A stretch of 64,000 bases of DNA, from positions 62,001 through 126,000 of the forward strand of contig NZ_NNBL01000010.1 in assembly GCF_002803065.1 (NCBI RefSeq), written 5' to 3'. A program made the position numbers and the translations under genes. The notes beneath the pieces are model-generated. The model saw only the letters and a list, made by a program, of their open reading frames with translations. It did no database searches and had not been told where the DNA came from. Positions 8,041 through 15,689 of this stretch are shown here, one piece after another. Each line of letters opens with the position of its first letter. Within the stretch, counting starts at the first letter, position 1. The DNA comes from Streptomyces sp. CB01635 (GTDB lineage Bacteria > Actinomycetota > Actinomycetes > Streptomycetales > Streptomycetaceae).

Positions 8041-8270
8041 GGGGCGACGCTCTGCAACGAGCTCTGCCACCGCCTTGAGGAGTTCCTGGACGATCCCGGT
8101 CCGACGAAGCGCGTCTCGATCAGGGTGATGGTGCCCAGCCGATGACCGTGCCCTCACGGGTGGGCGTGAACCGGGAACCGGTCGACGACCCGGAGTTCCG
8201 TCGGCGTATCGAGCTCAAGTGCAGTGCCAGGAGTACGACCGGATCCTGTTTCGTGCCTCTCGGTCCGGCT
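8041..8270 (+). pseudogene. Possible remnant of a DevA-type effector domain
   Basis: The 370-base gap between the kinase and the TetR gene shows no intact gene. One frame reads LEEFLDDPG then KRVSIRVMVPS and stops at 8143. The next frame continues DDPEFRRRIELKCSARSTTG. This succession resembles the segment IGLRMLLPS ... SDDPRLRDRL...RRHTASL of the GntR protein at 4743, with a frameshift between the two blocks. It is read as decayed coding sequence, possibly a fourth copy; the similarity is short and judged by eye. Confidence 0.35.
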
Positions 8271-8363
8271 CAACGATCTGGAGTCTGGGAGCTGAGCCCT
8301 CCTGGCGGCCCGGGGCCGCCACCTGAAGCCGAGCGGCGGTGGTCGGCCCGTACGCTTCCCCCC

Positions 8364-8996
8364 ATGAGTGGCGAGACCGGTGGTATGGGCCTCCGCGAGC
8401 GGAAGAAGCGGCGGATGTATCAGGCGATCTCCGAGGCGGCCATCGGGCTGTTTCTGGAGAAGGGGTTCGACAAGGTGTCCGTCGCCGAGGTCGCGGCCGC
8501 CGTCGAGATCTCCAAGCCGACCCTGTTCCGGTACTTCCCCACCAAGGAGGACCTGGTCCTCCACCGGTTCGCCGATCACGAGGACGAGGCCGCGCGCGTC
8601 GTCGCCGGGCGGGGCGAGGGCGTGACCCCGCTCGCCGCGCTGCGGGCGCACTTTCTCGACGGGCTCGAGCGGCGCGACCCGGTGACCGGACTGAACGACC
8701 ACCCCGCGGTGCTCGCCTTTCACCGGCTGCTCTACGGCACCCCGTCGCTGGTCGCGCGGGCGTACGGGTATCAGGAGCGGTCGGAGAAGATCCTGGCGGG
8801 CGCGCTCGGCGAGGGGGTCGGGGCGGCGCTCGGGGCCGGGCAGATCTTTGCCGTGCAGCGGGTTCTCGCCATGGAGAACTGGCGGCGGATCGCCGCGGGG
8901 GAGAGCGCCGACGCGGTGTGGCCGGATGCGGTGGAGGCTGCTGAGCTGGGGTTTCGGCAGTTGGAGCGGGGGCTTGGCGCAGGGGGTGGCGCATAG
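8364..8996 (+). CDS. TetR-family transcriptional regulator
   Basis: 210 residues from the ATG at 8364. The N-terminal helix-turn-helix (about residues 9-55: GLRERKKRRMYQAI, AEVAAAVEISKPTLFRYFPTKEDLV) is classical TetR; the C-terminal ligand/dimer domain is alpha-helical and not recognisable to a subclass. The frame stays open upstream of 8364, but the added residues do not look like protein of this family, so the internal ATG is preferred. It is followed directly by a helicase remnant rather than an obvious target gene. Target and inducer unknown. Confidence 0.82.
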   Translation: MSGETGGMGLRERKKRRMYQAISEAAIGLFLEKGFDKVSVAEVAAAVEISKPTLFRYFPTKEDLVLHRFADHEDEAARVVAGRGEGVTPLAALRAHFLDGLERRDPVTGLNDHPAVLAFHRLLYGTPSLVARAYGYQERSEKILAGALGEGVGAALGAGQIFAVQRVLAMENWRRIAAGESADAVWPDAVEAAELGFRQLERGLGAGGGA

Positions 8997-8997
8997 T

Positions 8998-9216
8998 GCT
9001 CGACGGCCGGATGATCCGCGTGCTCGCGTGACCGTCCTCGGGGCCTTTGTCGCCAAGGGCCTCGAGTACGACCATGTCGTCGCCGTCGAGCCGGCCGCCG
9101 TCGCCGAGGCCGAGCGCCGCGGCCTGCACCGGCTGTACGTCGTCCTGACCGGCGCAGCCTCCCGCCTCGACGTCGTGCACAGCCGGCCACTGCCGTTCGG
9201 GCCGGACGCGGTCTGA
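8998..9216 (+). pseudogene. C-terminal remnant of a UvrD/HelD-type helicase
   Basis: The frame reads VTVLGAFVAKGLEYDHVV, AVEPAAVAEAERRGLHRLYV and VLTGAASRLDVVHSRPLP. These are the last motifs of superfamily 1 helicases of the HelD/UvrD type (AKGLEFD = motif V, LYVALTRA = motif VI). The motif VI arginine is replaced (VLTGA instead of ALTRA) and the ~600 upstream residues, including the Walker motifs, are absent because the TetR gene ends immediately before. A decayed 3' end left after a deletion or insertion is the simplest reading. Confidence 0.72.
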
Positions 9217-9225
9217 GCCGCCCGC

Positions 9226-9690
9226 TCACTCCGGGATGTCGAGCGCCGTCCCGTAGAGGCGGCAGACGCGGAGCCTGATCACCACGCGGCGCTCCTCGAC
9301 CAGCTGTGCAAGGAACTCCGTCTCCTGCTCCGGGTTGTCGAACCCCGGTGTCATGGCGAGTAGTTCGCGTCCGACGGCGTCGCCGGGCGAGGCTGTCACC
9401 TCCGACACCTCGGCCTCGCCCTCGGCGACCGCGAAGGACCACACGTCGGGGCCGCTGACGTGCAGCGCGGCGTGCGGGTCGCTCCGCAGCCGGCGGGCCT
9501 TGAGCCGGTCGGCCGTGGTGGAGACGCGCACGACGCGCTCCTCGGGGCTCCAGTGGTAGAGCACGGTGGACAGGTGCGGGTGCCCGGTGCGCCGGACACT
9601 CGCCAGCGTTCCGAACCGGCTGCGGGAGAGGAGCAGTTGGAGCTCTTCGTCGGTGAGGATCCGGGGTGCGGGGCCACTCTTCGCCGTCAT
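9226..9690 (-). CDS. PPOX-class flavin/F420-binding oxidoreductase family protein
   Basis: 154 residues. The opening ILTDEELQLLLSRSRFGTLASVRRTGHPHLSTVLYHW is the split-barrel start of pyridoxamine-5'-phosphate-oxidase-like proteins; VVRVSTTADRLKARRLRSDPHAALHV contains the basic residues that contact cofactor phosphate. Family members use FMN or F420 to reduce small molecules. It lies 43 bases downstream of the MFS transporter on the same strand and is probably cotranscribed with it, which suggests a role in coping with the exported compound. The convergent helicase remnant ends 10 bases away. Confidence 0.78.
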   Translation of the reverse strand: MTAKSGPAPRILTDEELQLLLSRSRFGTLASVRRTGHPHLSTVLYHWSPEERVVRVSTTADRLKARRLRSDPHAALHVSGPDVWSFAVAEGEAEVSEVTASPGDAVGRELLAMTPGFDNPEQETEFLAQLVEERRVVIRLRVCRLYGTALDIPE

Positions 9691-9733
9691 GACGCCTCCG
9701 TCGGTGGGGGGGTGTGGTGGTGGGCGGGGCTGA

Positions 9734-11179
9734 TCAGGTCGTCGTACGGGGCCTGCGCAGCACCATGTAAGCGATCAGGAACGCGGCGACGAGCAGACCC
9801 GTACCGACCGTGAAGGCCAGGTGGTAGCCGCTGGTGAGGGCCTCGGCGCGGGTGGCGCCGTGCGCGGTGAGCGAGCGGGTGCGGGACGCGGCGAGCGTGG
9901 AGAGCACGGCGACGCCGACGGCCATGCCGATCTGCTGGGTGGTGTTGAAGAGGCCGGAGGCGACCCCGGCGTCGGCCTCGCTCGCCCCGGACATGCCGAG
10001 CGAGGTCAGCGCGGGCAGGGCGAGGCCGAAACCCGCCGCGAGGAACATCACCGGGAGGATGTCGGTGGCGTAGTGCGCGTGCACGGGTACGCGGGCGAGG
10101 AGTCCGAGTACGCCGATGAGGAGCACGATCCCGGTGAGCAGCACGTTCCGTTCGCCGAAGCGGGCGCCGAGGCGGGCCGAGACGCCGAGGGAGACCGCGC
10201 CGATGACGGCAGCCGCGGGGAGCATGGCGAGGCCGGTCTCCGCGGCGCCGTAGCCGAGGACGTTCTGGAGGTAGAGGGCGACGAGGATCTGGAAGGAGAA
10301 GAGCGCGGCGACCATCAGCATCTGGACGAGGTTGGCCCCGGCGACGCTGCGCGAGCGCAGGATCCGCAGTGGCATGAGCGGCGTACGGGCCCTGGCCTGC
10401 CGGACGAAGAACCCGGCGAGCAGCAGTGCGGCGACGGCCCCGGTCCCGAGCGTGCGTGCCGAAGTCCAGCCGTACTCCTCGACCTTGACGACGGAGTAGA
10501 TCCCGAGCATCAGGCCGCCGGTGACGAGCAGCGCGCCGGCCGTGTCGGCGCCGGCCCTGAGCCCGAGGCCGCGGTCGCGGGGCAGGGCGGGCACGGCGAC
10601 CGCGAGGGCCGCGAGCCCGATGGGCAGGTTGATGAAGAAGATCCAGTGCCAGCTGAGCGCGTCGGTGAGTACGCCTCCCAGGACCTGCCCTATCGAGGCC
10701 CCGGCGGCGCCGGTGAAGCTGAACACGGCGATGGCCCTGGCTCGTTCGCGGGGTTCGGTGAACAGCGTGACGAGGATGCCGAGACTGACGGCGGACGCCA
10801 GGGCGCTGCCGACGCCCTGGAGGAACCTCGCGGCGATCAGGACCTCGGGGCTCGTGGCCACGCCGGCCAGGAGCGAGGCCGCGGTGAAGACCACCGTGCC
10901 CGCGAGGAAGAGCCGCTTGCGTCCGACGAGGTCGCCGAGCCGCCCGGCGAGCAGCAGCAGGCTGCCGAACGCGATCAGGTAGGCGTTGACGACCCAGCTG
11001 AGTCCGGCCGGGGTGAACCCGAGATCGTTCTGGATGGCCGGCATCGCCACGGTCACGATGCTGCCGTCGAGGACCGTCATCAGCATCCCCGTGGCCAGGA
11101 CACCGAGGGCCGGCCACCGGGAGCGCTGGGGGGCGAGGAGCGCCGGAAGGGCGCGGAGTGGTGCGGAAACGGCAGCCAT
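9734..11179 (-). CDS. MFS multidrug efflux transporter, DHA2 (EmrB/QacA) type
   Basis: 481 residues, about 14 predicted transmembrane helices. DHA2 signatures are visible: LDGSIVTVAMPAIQNDLG in helix 1, the motif-A loop GRLGDLVGRKRLFL, and the antiporter motif C region (GAAGASIGQVLGGVLTDALSWHWIFFINLPIG). Such pumps exchange protons for drugs or toxic metabolites. It is downstream of a MarR gene on the same strand, and a perfect inverted repeat lies between them in its promoter, so substrate-induced derepression by that MarR protein is likely. Confidence 0.9.
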   Translation of the reverse strand: MAAVSAPLRALPALLAPQRSRWPALGVLATGMLMTVLDGSIVTVAMPAIQNDLGFTPAGLSWVVNAYLIAFGSLLLLAGRLGDLVGRKRLFLAGTVVFTAASLLAGVATSPEVLIAARFLQGVGSALASAVSLGILVTLFTEPRERARAIAVFSFTGAAGASIGQVLGGVLTDALSWHWIFFINLPIGLAALAVAVPALPRDRGLGLRAGADTAGALLVTGGLMLGIYSVVKVEEYGWTSARTLGTGAVAALLLAGFFVRQARARTPLMPLRILRSRSVAGANLVQMLMVAALFSFQILVALYLQNVLGYGAAETGLAMLPAAAVIGAVSLGVSARLGARFGERNVLLTGIVLLIGVLGLLARVPVHAHYATDILPVMFLAAGFGLALPALTSLGMSGASEADAGVASGLFNTTQQIGMAVGVAVLSTLAASRTRSLTAHGATRAEALTSGYHLAFTVGTGLLVAAFLIAYMVLRRPRTTT

Positions 11180-11245
11180 TTACGGTCATCTCCTGTCAAA
11201 GAGCCACAGCGGGAGCCGCTGCGGGCCAACAGGAATGACCGTAGC

Positions 11246-11269
11246 AGATAGTTTTGTTGCAGACTATCT
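11246..11269. promoter_or_regulatory. Candidate MarR operator upstream of MFS gene
   Basis: AGATAGT (11246-11252) and ACTATCT (11263-11269) form a perfect inverted repeat with a 10-base spacer in the promoter of the transporter. The right half, TTGCAGACTATCT, recurs as TTGCGGATTATCT just upstream of the MarR gene (11827-11839). Confidence 0.6.
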
Positions 11270-11313
11270 TTTACGGGCGCATGTGGGGAGTGGGGCGGGG
11301 AGTGGGGTGGGGG

Positions 11314-11799
11314 CTAGTGCTGACGCGCCCTGCGGGGGGCCGGGTGCGGACCCTCGGACGGGGTGGCCAGGTGGCCGTCGACCAGGGCGTTCAGCGCCCG
11401 CAGCAGAACCTCGCGCTCCGTCTCGGGGAGCGAGCCGAGCGCCTCCTCGTGGACGTGGTCGACGATCGCCTGGCTCTCCACGGCGGCCTGCGCGCCCTTC
11501 TCCGTGACCGCGATGATCCTCGCCCGCCGGTCCCGCGCGGACGGGCGCCGCTCGGCGAGGCCCGCCTTCTCCAGGGCGTCGACCGTCACCACCATCGTGG
11601 TCTTGTCCATGTCACCGATCTCCGCGAGCTGCGCCTGCGTGCGCTCCTCCTCGAGGGCGTGCACCAGCACGCAGTGCATGCGGGCCGTGAGGCCGATCTC
11701 GGAGAGGGCCGCCGCCATCTGCGTACGCAGCACATGGCTGGTGCGGTCGAGCAGGAAGGAGAGGTCCGGTTCGGTGCGGGTGGGTGCCATGGAGGTCAT
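11314..11799 (-). CDS. MarR-family transcriptional regulator
   Basis: 161 residues. Winged-helix MarR fold: LSFLLDRTSHVLRTQM dimer helix, ARMHCVLVHALEEERTQAQLAEIGDMDKTTMVVTVDALEKAGLAERRPSARDRRARIIAVTEKG is split here only as recognition helix (IGDMDKTTMVVTVDAL) plus wing (ERRPSARDRRARI). It is upstream of and codirectional with the DHA2 transporter. Half-sites of one motif lie in front of both genes, pointing to autoregulation and repression of the pump. A second ATG three codons in is possible. Confidence 0.88.
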   Translation of the reverse strand: MTSMAPTRTEPDLSFLLDRTSHVLRTQMAAALSEIGLTARMHCVLVHALEEERTQAQLAEIGDMDKTTMVVTVDALEKAGLAERRPSARDRRARIIAVTEKGAQAAVESQAIVDHVHEEALGSLPETEREVLLRALNALVDGHLATPSEGPHPAPRRARQH

Positions 11800-11826
11800 G
11801 AGTGCCAGGGTAACGAATTGGATCCG

Positions 11827-11839
11827 TTGCGGATTATCT
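11827..11839. promoter_or_regulatory. MarR half-site upstream of marR-type gene
   Basis: TTGCGGATTATCT matches 11 of 13 bases of the right half of the 11246-11269 operator. The left half is poorly conserved here (3 of 7), so binding may be weaker. Confidence 0.4.
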
Positions 11840-11921
11840 GTCGCGGTTGCGGAGTCGTGGCTTTGCGGGTGGTACGGCGAGTGGCCGTACGGGGACCCGG
11901 GCCCCGCCGTACGCTGGCAGC

Positions 11922-12371
11922 GTGACGCTCGATGACCTCGTACGGCTGCGCCGGGCCCGGGACATGATGGACCGGGACTACGCGCAGCCCCTCGACGTCC
12001 CGGCCCTGGCGCGCGCGGCGCACATGTCGCCCGGCCACTTCTCCCGCAGCTTCCGTGCCGCCTTCGGCGAAACCCCGTACAGCTATCTGATGACCCGCCG
12101 TGTCGAGCGGGCCAAGGCGCTGCTGCGGCGGGGCGATCTGAGCGTGACGGAGGTCTGCTTCGAGGTCGGCTGTACGTCGCTGGGGTCGTTCAGCTCACGC
12201 TTCACCGAGCTGGTCGGCGAGACCCCGAGCGCGTACCGGGCCCGCAGTCACGAGCCCGGCGCGGTCATACCCGCGTGCGTCGCCAAGATCCTCACCCGAC
12301 CGGTCAGAAACGGACCCGTGGGCAGCGCTCAGGTCCTCGACGGAGAACCGGAAGCGGGCCCTCGCGCGTAG
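11922..12371 (+). CDS. AraC-family transcriptional regulator (DNA-binding domain only)
   Basis: 149 residues from the GTG at 11922. The protein is little more than the AraC/XylS double helix-turn-helix (about residues 5-100: LDVPALARAAHMSPGHFSRSFRAAFGETPYSYL and TEVCFEVGCTSLGSFSSRFTELVGETPSAYR in outline) with a ~45-residue tail of unknown role. There is no cupin or other sensory domain, so any signal must come through a partner or by expression level. It is divergent from the MarR gene, sharing its promoter region. In-frame sequence upstream of 11922 looks non-coding. Confidence 0.85.
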   Translation: MTLDDLVRLRRARDMMDRDYAQPLDVPALARAAHMSPGHFSRSFRAAFGETPYSYLMTRRVERAKALLRRGDLSVTEVCFEVGCTSLGSFSSRFTELVGETPSAYRARSHEPGAVIPACVAKILTRPVRNGPVGSAQVLDGEPEAGPRA

Positions 12372-12383
12372 GGCCTTTCGTTC

Positions 12384-12427
12384 GGGTCGGGCTGGGCTCG
12401 CGCCTGGGTCGGGCTGGGTTCGCGCCG
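12384..12427 (+). repeat. Two tandem 22-bp units
   Basis: GGGTCGGGCTGGGCTCGCGC plus two bases, repeated once with two mismatches (12384-12405 and 12406-12427), between the AraC gene and the promoter of the XRE gene. No function is evident. Confidence 0.55.
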
Positions 12428-12447
12428 CCTTCCGGGTGGCGTGGCAC

Positions 12448-12475
12448 ACTATTGCAAGCAGCCGCTTGCAATAGT
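12448..12475. promoter_or_regulatory. Perfect 12-bp inverted repeat, candidate XRE operator
   Basis: ACTATTGCAAGC at 12448-12459 and its exact complement at 12464-12475 flank a 4-base spacer (AGCC), 26 bases before the XRE start codon. The A+T-rich GCAATAGTTAGCA overlapping the right arm looks like the -10 region, so a bound protein would block transcription. The adjacent XRE protein is the natural candidate. Confidence 0.58.
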
Positions 12476-12501
12476 TAGCACCGGCGAGGCACTATCGGAG
12501 C

Positions 12502-12930
12502 ATGGCATCGCTCAACGTCGGCAATCTCGGTGAGTACCTGCGCGAGCAGCGCCGCAGTGCGCAGCTCTCGCTCAGGCAGCTCGCCGATGCCGCCGGGGTG
12601 TCCAATCCGTATCTGAGCCAGATCGAGCGCGGCCTTCGCAAGCCGAGCGCGGAGGTTCTCCAGCAGGTAGCCAAGGCCCTGCGGATCTCCGCGGAGACGC
12701 TGTACGTGCGGGCCGGGATCCTCGATGCGGAGCGGGACCGGGAAGAGGTGGAGACGCGCGCCGTCATCCTCGCCGACTCCTCGCTCAACGAACGCCAGAA
12801 ACAAGTGCTGTTGCAGATCTACGAGTCCTTCAGAAAAGAAAACGGGACCGAGGCACAGCACAGCAGTCAGGAACACCCCGCCGACGGCCCCCGCACGGCC
12901 GGGGACAGCGGTGCCGAACCCTCAAGCTGA
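12502..12930 (+). CDS. XRE-family helix-turn-helix regulator
   Basis: 142 residues. The N-terminal lambda-repressor-like domain (about residues 9-65: LGEYLREQRRSAQLSLRQLA, SNPYLSQIERGLRKPSAEVLQQVAKAL) is complete. A middle helix with LNERQKQVLLQIYESFRKE follows, and then a polar disordered tail. It lies 28 bases upstream of the HBHA-like gene, so the two are very likely one operon. The perfect inverted repeat upstream suggests autoregulation. Small XRE proteins of this layout paired with an HBHA-like gene recur in Streptomyces; no role is established that I know of. Confidence 0.87.
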   Translation: MASLNVGNLGEYLREQRRSAQLSLRQLADAAGVSNPYLSQIERGLRKPSAEVLQQVAKALRISAETLYVRAGILDAERDREEVETRAVILADSSLNERQKQVLLQIYESFRKENGTEAQHSSQEHPADGPRTAGDSGAEPSS

Positions 12931-12958
12931 AGCCGATGTGATCCGGGAGGACCACGCC

Positions 12959-13555
12959 ATGGCCATCACCGACGACCTGCGCAAGACCCTCAGCAACCCG
13001 ACCCCCCTCTACTTCGCCGCCGGTACGGCCGAGCTCGCCTACCAGCAGGCGAAGAAGGTGCCCGGCATCGTGGAGCAGCTGCGTGCCGAGGCCCCGGCCC
13101 GGTTCGAGGCCGTGCGCAACACCGACCCGAAGGACGTTCAGGAGAAGGCGGCCGGCCGCGCCAAGGAGGCCCAGGCGGTCATCCAGGCCAAGGTCAACGA
13201 GGTGCTCGGCACCCTCGACACCGACCTGAAGAAGATCGGCGAGACCGCTCAGGACCTCGCGCTGCGCGGTGTCGGCGTCGCCGCCGAGTACGCCGTCAAG
13301 GCCCGCGAGACGTACGAGAAGGTCGCCGAGCACGGCGAGGAGACCGTGCGGGCCTGGCGAGGTGAGGCGGCCGACGAGATCCTCGAGGTCGCTGAGGCCG
13401 TCGAGCCGGAAGCGGAGCCCGTCGCCGTGGCCGACGAGCGGGCCGCCGCGAAGCCCCAGCCGGCCGACGCGTCCGCCACGAAGCCGGCGGCGCCGAAGAA
13501 GGCCCCGGCCAAGAAGGCGACGACCGTGAAGAAGAGCACGCCCTCCGCGAAGTAG
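12959..13555 (+). CDS. Heparin-binding hemagglutinin (HBHA)-like protein
   Basis: 198 residues from an ATG preceded by GGGAGG. The body is one long helical region (PTPLYFAAGTAELAYQQAKK through EKAAGRAKEAQAVIQAKVNEV) of coiled-coil character. It is followed by an acidic segment and a lysine/alanine/proline tail (PAAPKKAPAKKATTVKK) like the heparin- and DNA-binding tail of mycobacterial HBHA. In mycobacteria HBHA is a surface adhesin that also associates with lipid bodies. In a saprophyte the basic tail more likely binds nucleic acid or polyanionic envelope polymers; that is inference. No signal peptide is seen. Confidence 0.82.
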   Translation: MAITDDLRKTLSNPTPLYFAAGTAELAYQQAKKVPGIVEQLRAEAPARFEAVRNTDPKDVQEKAAGRAKEAQAVIQAKVNEVLGTLDTDLKKIGETAQDLALRGVGVAAEYAVKARETYEKVAEHGEETVRAWRGEAADEILEVAEAVEPEAEPVAVADERAAAKPQPADASATKPAAPKKAPAKKATTVKKSTPSAK

Positions 13556-13671
13556 CGGCACGGCGGGGTAAGGAAAGCGGTACGGAGCGTACCGAGGGAC
13601 GGGCCGGGCACTTACCGAGTGTCCGGCCCGTTCACCGGGTACGGTGACCGCGTAGGACTGATCTGACTCGG

Positions 13672-14025
13672 GTGGTGGGCGTTGTGCTGATGTCGGCTTT
13701 CGGCGGCTTGATGTGGCTGCTCTACACCGCCATGCTCGTGCTCGCGGTGGTTGCTCTGGTGATGGCTGCGTTCTCGCGCGAGGACGCGTTCCGCGCGGCG
13801 GACAAGCAGAACAAGATGTTCTGGCTGATCATCCTCGGTATCGCGGTCGCGGTGAATCTCCTGATCCCGATGCTGTTCCTCCAGCTCGCCGGGCTCGTCG
13901 CGACGATCGTCTTCTTCGTGGACGTGCGGCCCGCGCTCCAGCAGGTGTCGGGCGGCGGTCGGGGCCGCCGTGGCGGCGGCTCCAGCAGCGACGGTCCGTA
14001 CGGGCCGTACAACGGCGGGCGCTGA
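13672..14025 (+). CDS. DUF2516 family membrane protein
   Basis: 117 residues. Two or three transmembrane helices (LMWLLYTAMLVLAVVALVMAA; MFWLIILGIAVAVNLLIPML; LAGLVATIVFFVDV) are separated by a short charged loop, with a glycine/arginine-rich cytoplasmic tail (GGGRGRRGGGSSS). The layout matches the actinobacterial DUF2516 family. The start is uncertain: GTG 13672 or ATG 13690, neither with a strong ribosome site. Function unknown. Confidence 0.75.
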   Translation: MVGVVLMSAFGGLMWLLYTAMLVLAVVALVMAAFSREDAFRAADKQNKMFWLIILGIAVAVNLLIPMLFLQLAGLVATIVFFVDVRPALQQVSGGGRGRRGGGSSSDGPYGPYNGGR

Positions 14026-14068
14026 GCCCTCCGGCTCCCGGGGCGCGGTCAGCGCCCCGGTTCAGGGG

Positions 14069-15415
14069 CTAGGGGCTTTCGTTCCCCCGGTCCAGGAGGA
14101 CGACGGCCACGTCGTCCGTGAGGTCGCCGCCGTTGAGGTCGCGGGCCTCGTTCACCGTCGCGTCGATGAGTTCCTCGCCGCGCAGCCCCTCCGCCAGCCT
14201 GCGGCGCACCATGTCCACCATGCCGTCCTGGCCGAGGCGCTGCTTGCCGTCGCCGACCCGCCCCTCGATCAGGCCGTCCGTGTAGAGCATCAGGCTCCAC
14301 GTCGGGCCGAGCTCCACCTGGCGGCGCGGCCAGCGGGCGCGCGGCAGTAGACCGAGCGCCGGGCCGTTGTCCTCGTACGGGAGCAGCTCGGCGGTCGGGG
14401 TCCCGGGGACGCGGGCGGAGCCGGGGACCCGGGAGTACGTCGGACGGGAGATCAGCGGCGACGGGTGCCCGGCCAGGCACAGGCCCGCGCGGCGGCCGTC
14501 GGGGGAGATGTCGACCGTGCACAGCGTCGCGAAGATCTCGTCGTCCGCCCGCTCGTGTTCGAGGACCTGCTGGAGCGTCGAGAGCAGTTCGTCGCCGCAC
14601 AGGCCGGCGAACGTCAACGCCCGCCAGGCGATGCGCAGTTCGACGCCGAGCGCCGCCTCGTCGGGGCCGTGCCCGCAGACGTCGCCGATCATGGCGTGCA
14701 CTGTGCCGTCGGGCGTACGGACGGCGTCGTAGAAGTCGCCGCCGAGCAGCGCGCGGGAGCGGCCGGGCCGGTAGCGGGCCGCGAAGCGCAGCGGGGAGCC
14801 GTCCAGGAGCGGCGTCGGGAGCAGGCCGCGCTCCAGGCGGGCGTTCTCCTGGGCGCGCAGCCGGGACTCGGCGAGCTTGCGCTGGGCGACGTCGGCGCGC
14901 CTGCGCTCGACGGCGTAGCGGACGGCGCGGCCGAGGAGGCGGCCGTCCAGCTCGTCGCGGAACAGATAGTCCTGGGCGCCGACGCGCACGGCCTCGGCGC
15001 CGCGCTCCGCGTCGCCGGACGCGGTGAGGGCGAGGACGGCGTGCCGCGGCGCGAGGCGCAGGACGTGCCGGAGTGTCTCCAGCTCGTCGGCGTCCGTGGC
15101 CGCGCCGGGCGCGGGCAGCGCGAGGTCGAGCAGGATGCAGTGGACGTCGTCGGTGAGGAGCCGCTCGGCCTCGGTGAGGTTGCGGGCGGTACGGACGCGG
15201 ATCGGCTTGCCCGCCGAGTCGGTCAGTTCGGGCACGCCGAGGGAGGCGGTGGGGTCGTCCTCGATGACGAGGAGCGTCAGAGGGCCACCTCCGCCGCTCT
15301 GGGCGCCGGAGGTCGTGGACTGCCGGGGCAGCGTGACGGGCGGCGTCGGCACAGTCGGAGCCTGACCACCTTCCACGGCCGGGATCGCTCTCTGCCGCGG
15401 TACGGGTACGGGCAT
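14069..15415 (-). CDS. SpoIIE-type PP2C phosphatase with response-regulator receiver domain
   Basis: 448 residues from the ATG at 15415, which has GGAGGGAAGG upstream. After a ~45-residue proline-rich start comes a receiver domain: LLVIEDDP acidic pocket, phosphoacceptor Asp97 in CILLDLALP, T/S in LALTASG. The conserved receiver lysine is replaced by arginine (QDYLFRDEL). A short helical linker leads to a SpoIIE/PP2C domain with GGDFYD (225-230), GDVCGHG and LTDDVAVV metal-binding motifs. The family dephosphorylates anti-sigma-factor antagonists (RsbU-like), so a signal relay to a sigma factor is likely; partners are not nearby. Confidence 0.88.
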   Translation of the reverse strand: MPVPVPRQRAIPAVEGGQAPTVPTPPVTLPRQSTTSGAQSGGGGPLTLLVIEDDPTASLGVPELTDSAGKPIRVRTARNLTEAERLLTDDVHCILLDLALPAPGAATDADELETLRHVLRLAPRHAVLALTASGDAERGAEAVRVGAQDYLFRDELDGRLLGRAVRYAVERRRADVAQRKLAESRLRAQENARLERGLLPTPLLDGSPLRFAARYRPGRSRALLGGDFYDAVRTPDGTVHAMIGDVCGHGPDEAALGVELRIAWRALTFAGLCGDELLSTLQQVLEHERADDEIFATLCTVDISPDGRRAGLCLAGHPSPLISRPTYSRVPGSARVPGTPTAELLPYEDNGPALGLLPRARWPRRQVELGPTWSLMLYTDGLIEGRVGDGKQRLGQDGMVDMVRRRLAEGLRGEELIDATVNEARDLNGGDLTDDVAVVLLDRGNESP

Positions 15416-15570
15416 CGCTCGGTTCCTTCCCTCCCCCCGAGGGCGTGGTGGAGCGAAGGATCGTCGCACCACCGACGGTGGACCTTAGCGGTAGGCGGCC
15501 CGGCAACGGAATGGTGAGAGGCAAACCGCCACTGTCATATGCCGCATCAGCTAACGGAATTGGGCACGCC

Positions 15571-15590
15571 AAAGGGCCCTTCGGCCCTTT
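15571..15590. terminator. Hairpin downstream of NlpC/P60 gene
   Basis: AAAGGGCC-CTTC-GGCCCTTT, an 8-bp perfect stem with a tetraloop, lies between the end of the NlpC/P60 gene and the start of the phosphatase gene on the same strand. Confidence 0.6.
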
Positions 15591-15689
15591 AGGGGATGAC
15601 GAAGGTCACGTCGTTTCACTGCAACCGGAGGCCTCGGAGTGCGGTGGGTCACGTGGCCCAGCTCACGGCAGCCGGACCTGCGCGGACCT

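Noticed and set aside
9821..11251. A 476-codon plus-strand frame opposite the DHA2 transporter
   Set aside because: Composition is Gly/Glu/Arg with no domain; mirror of a clear 14-helix transporter.
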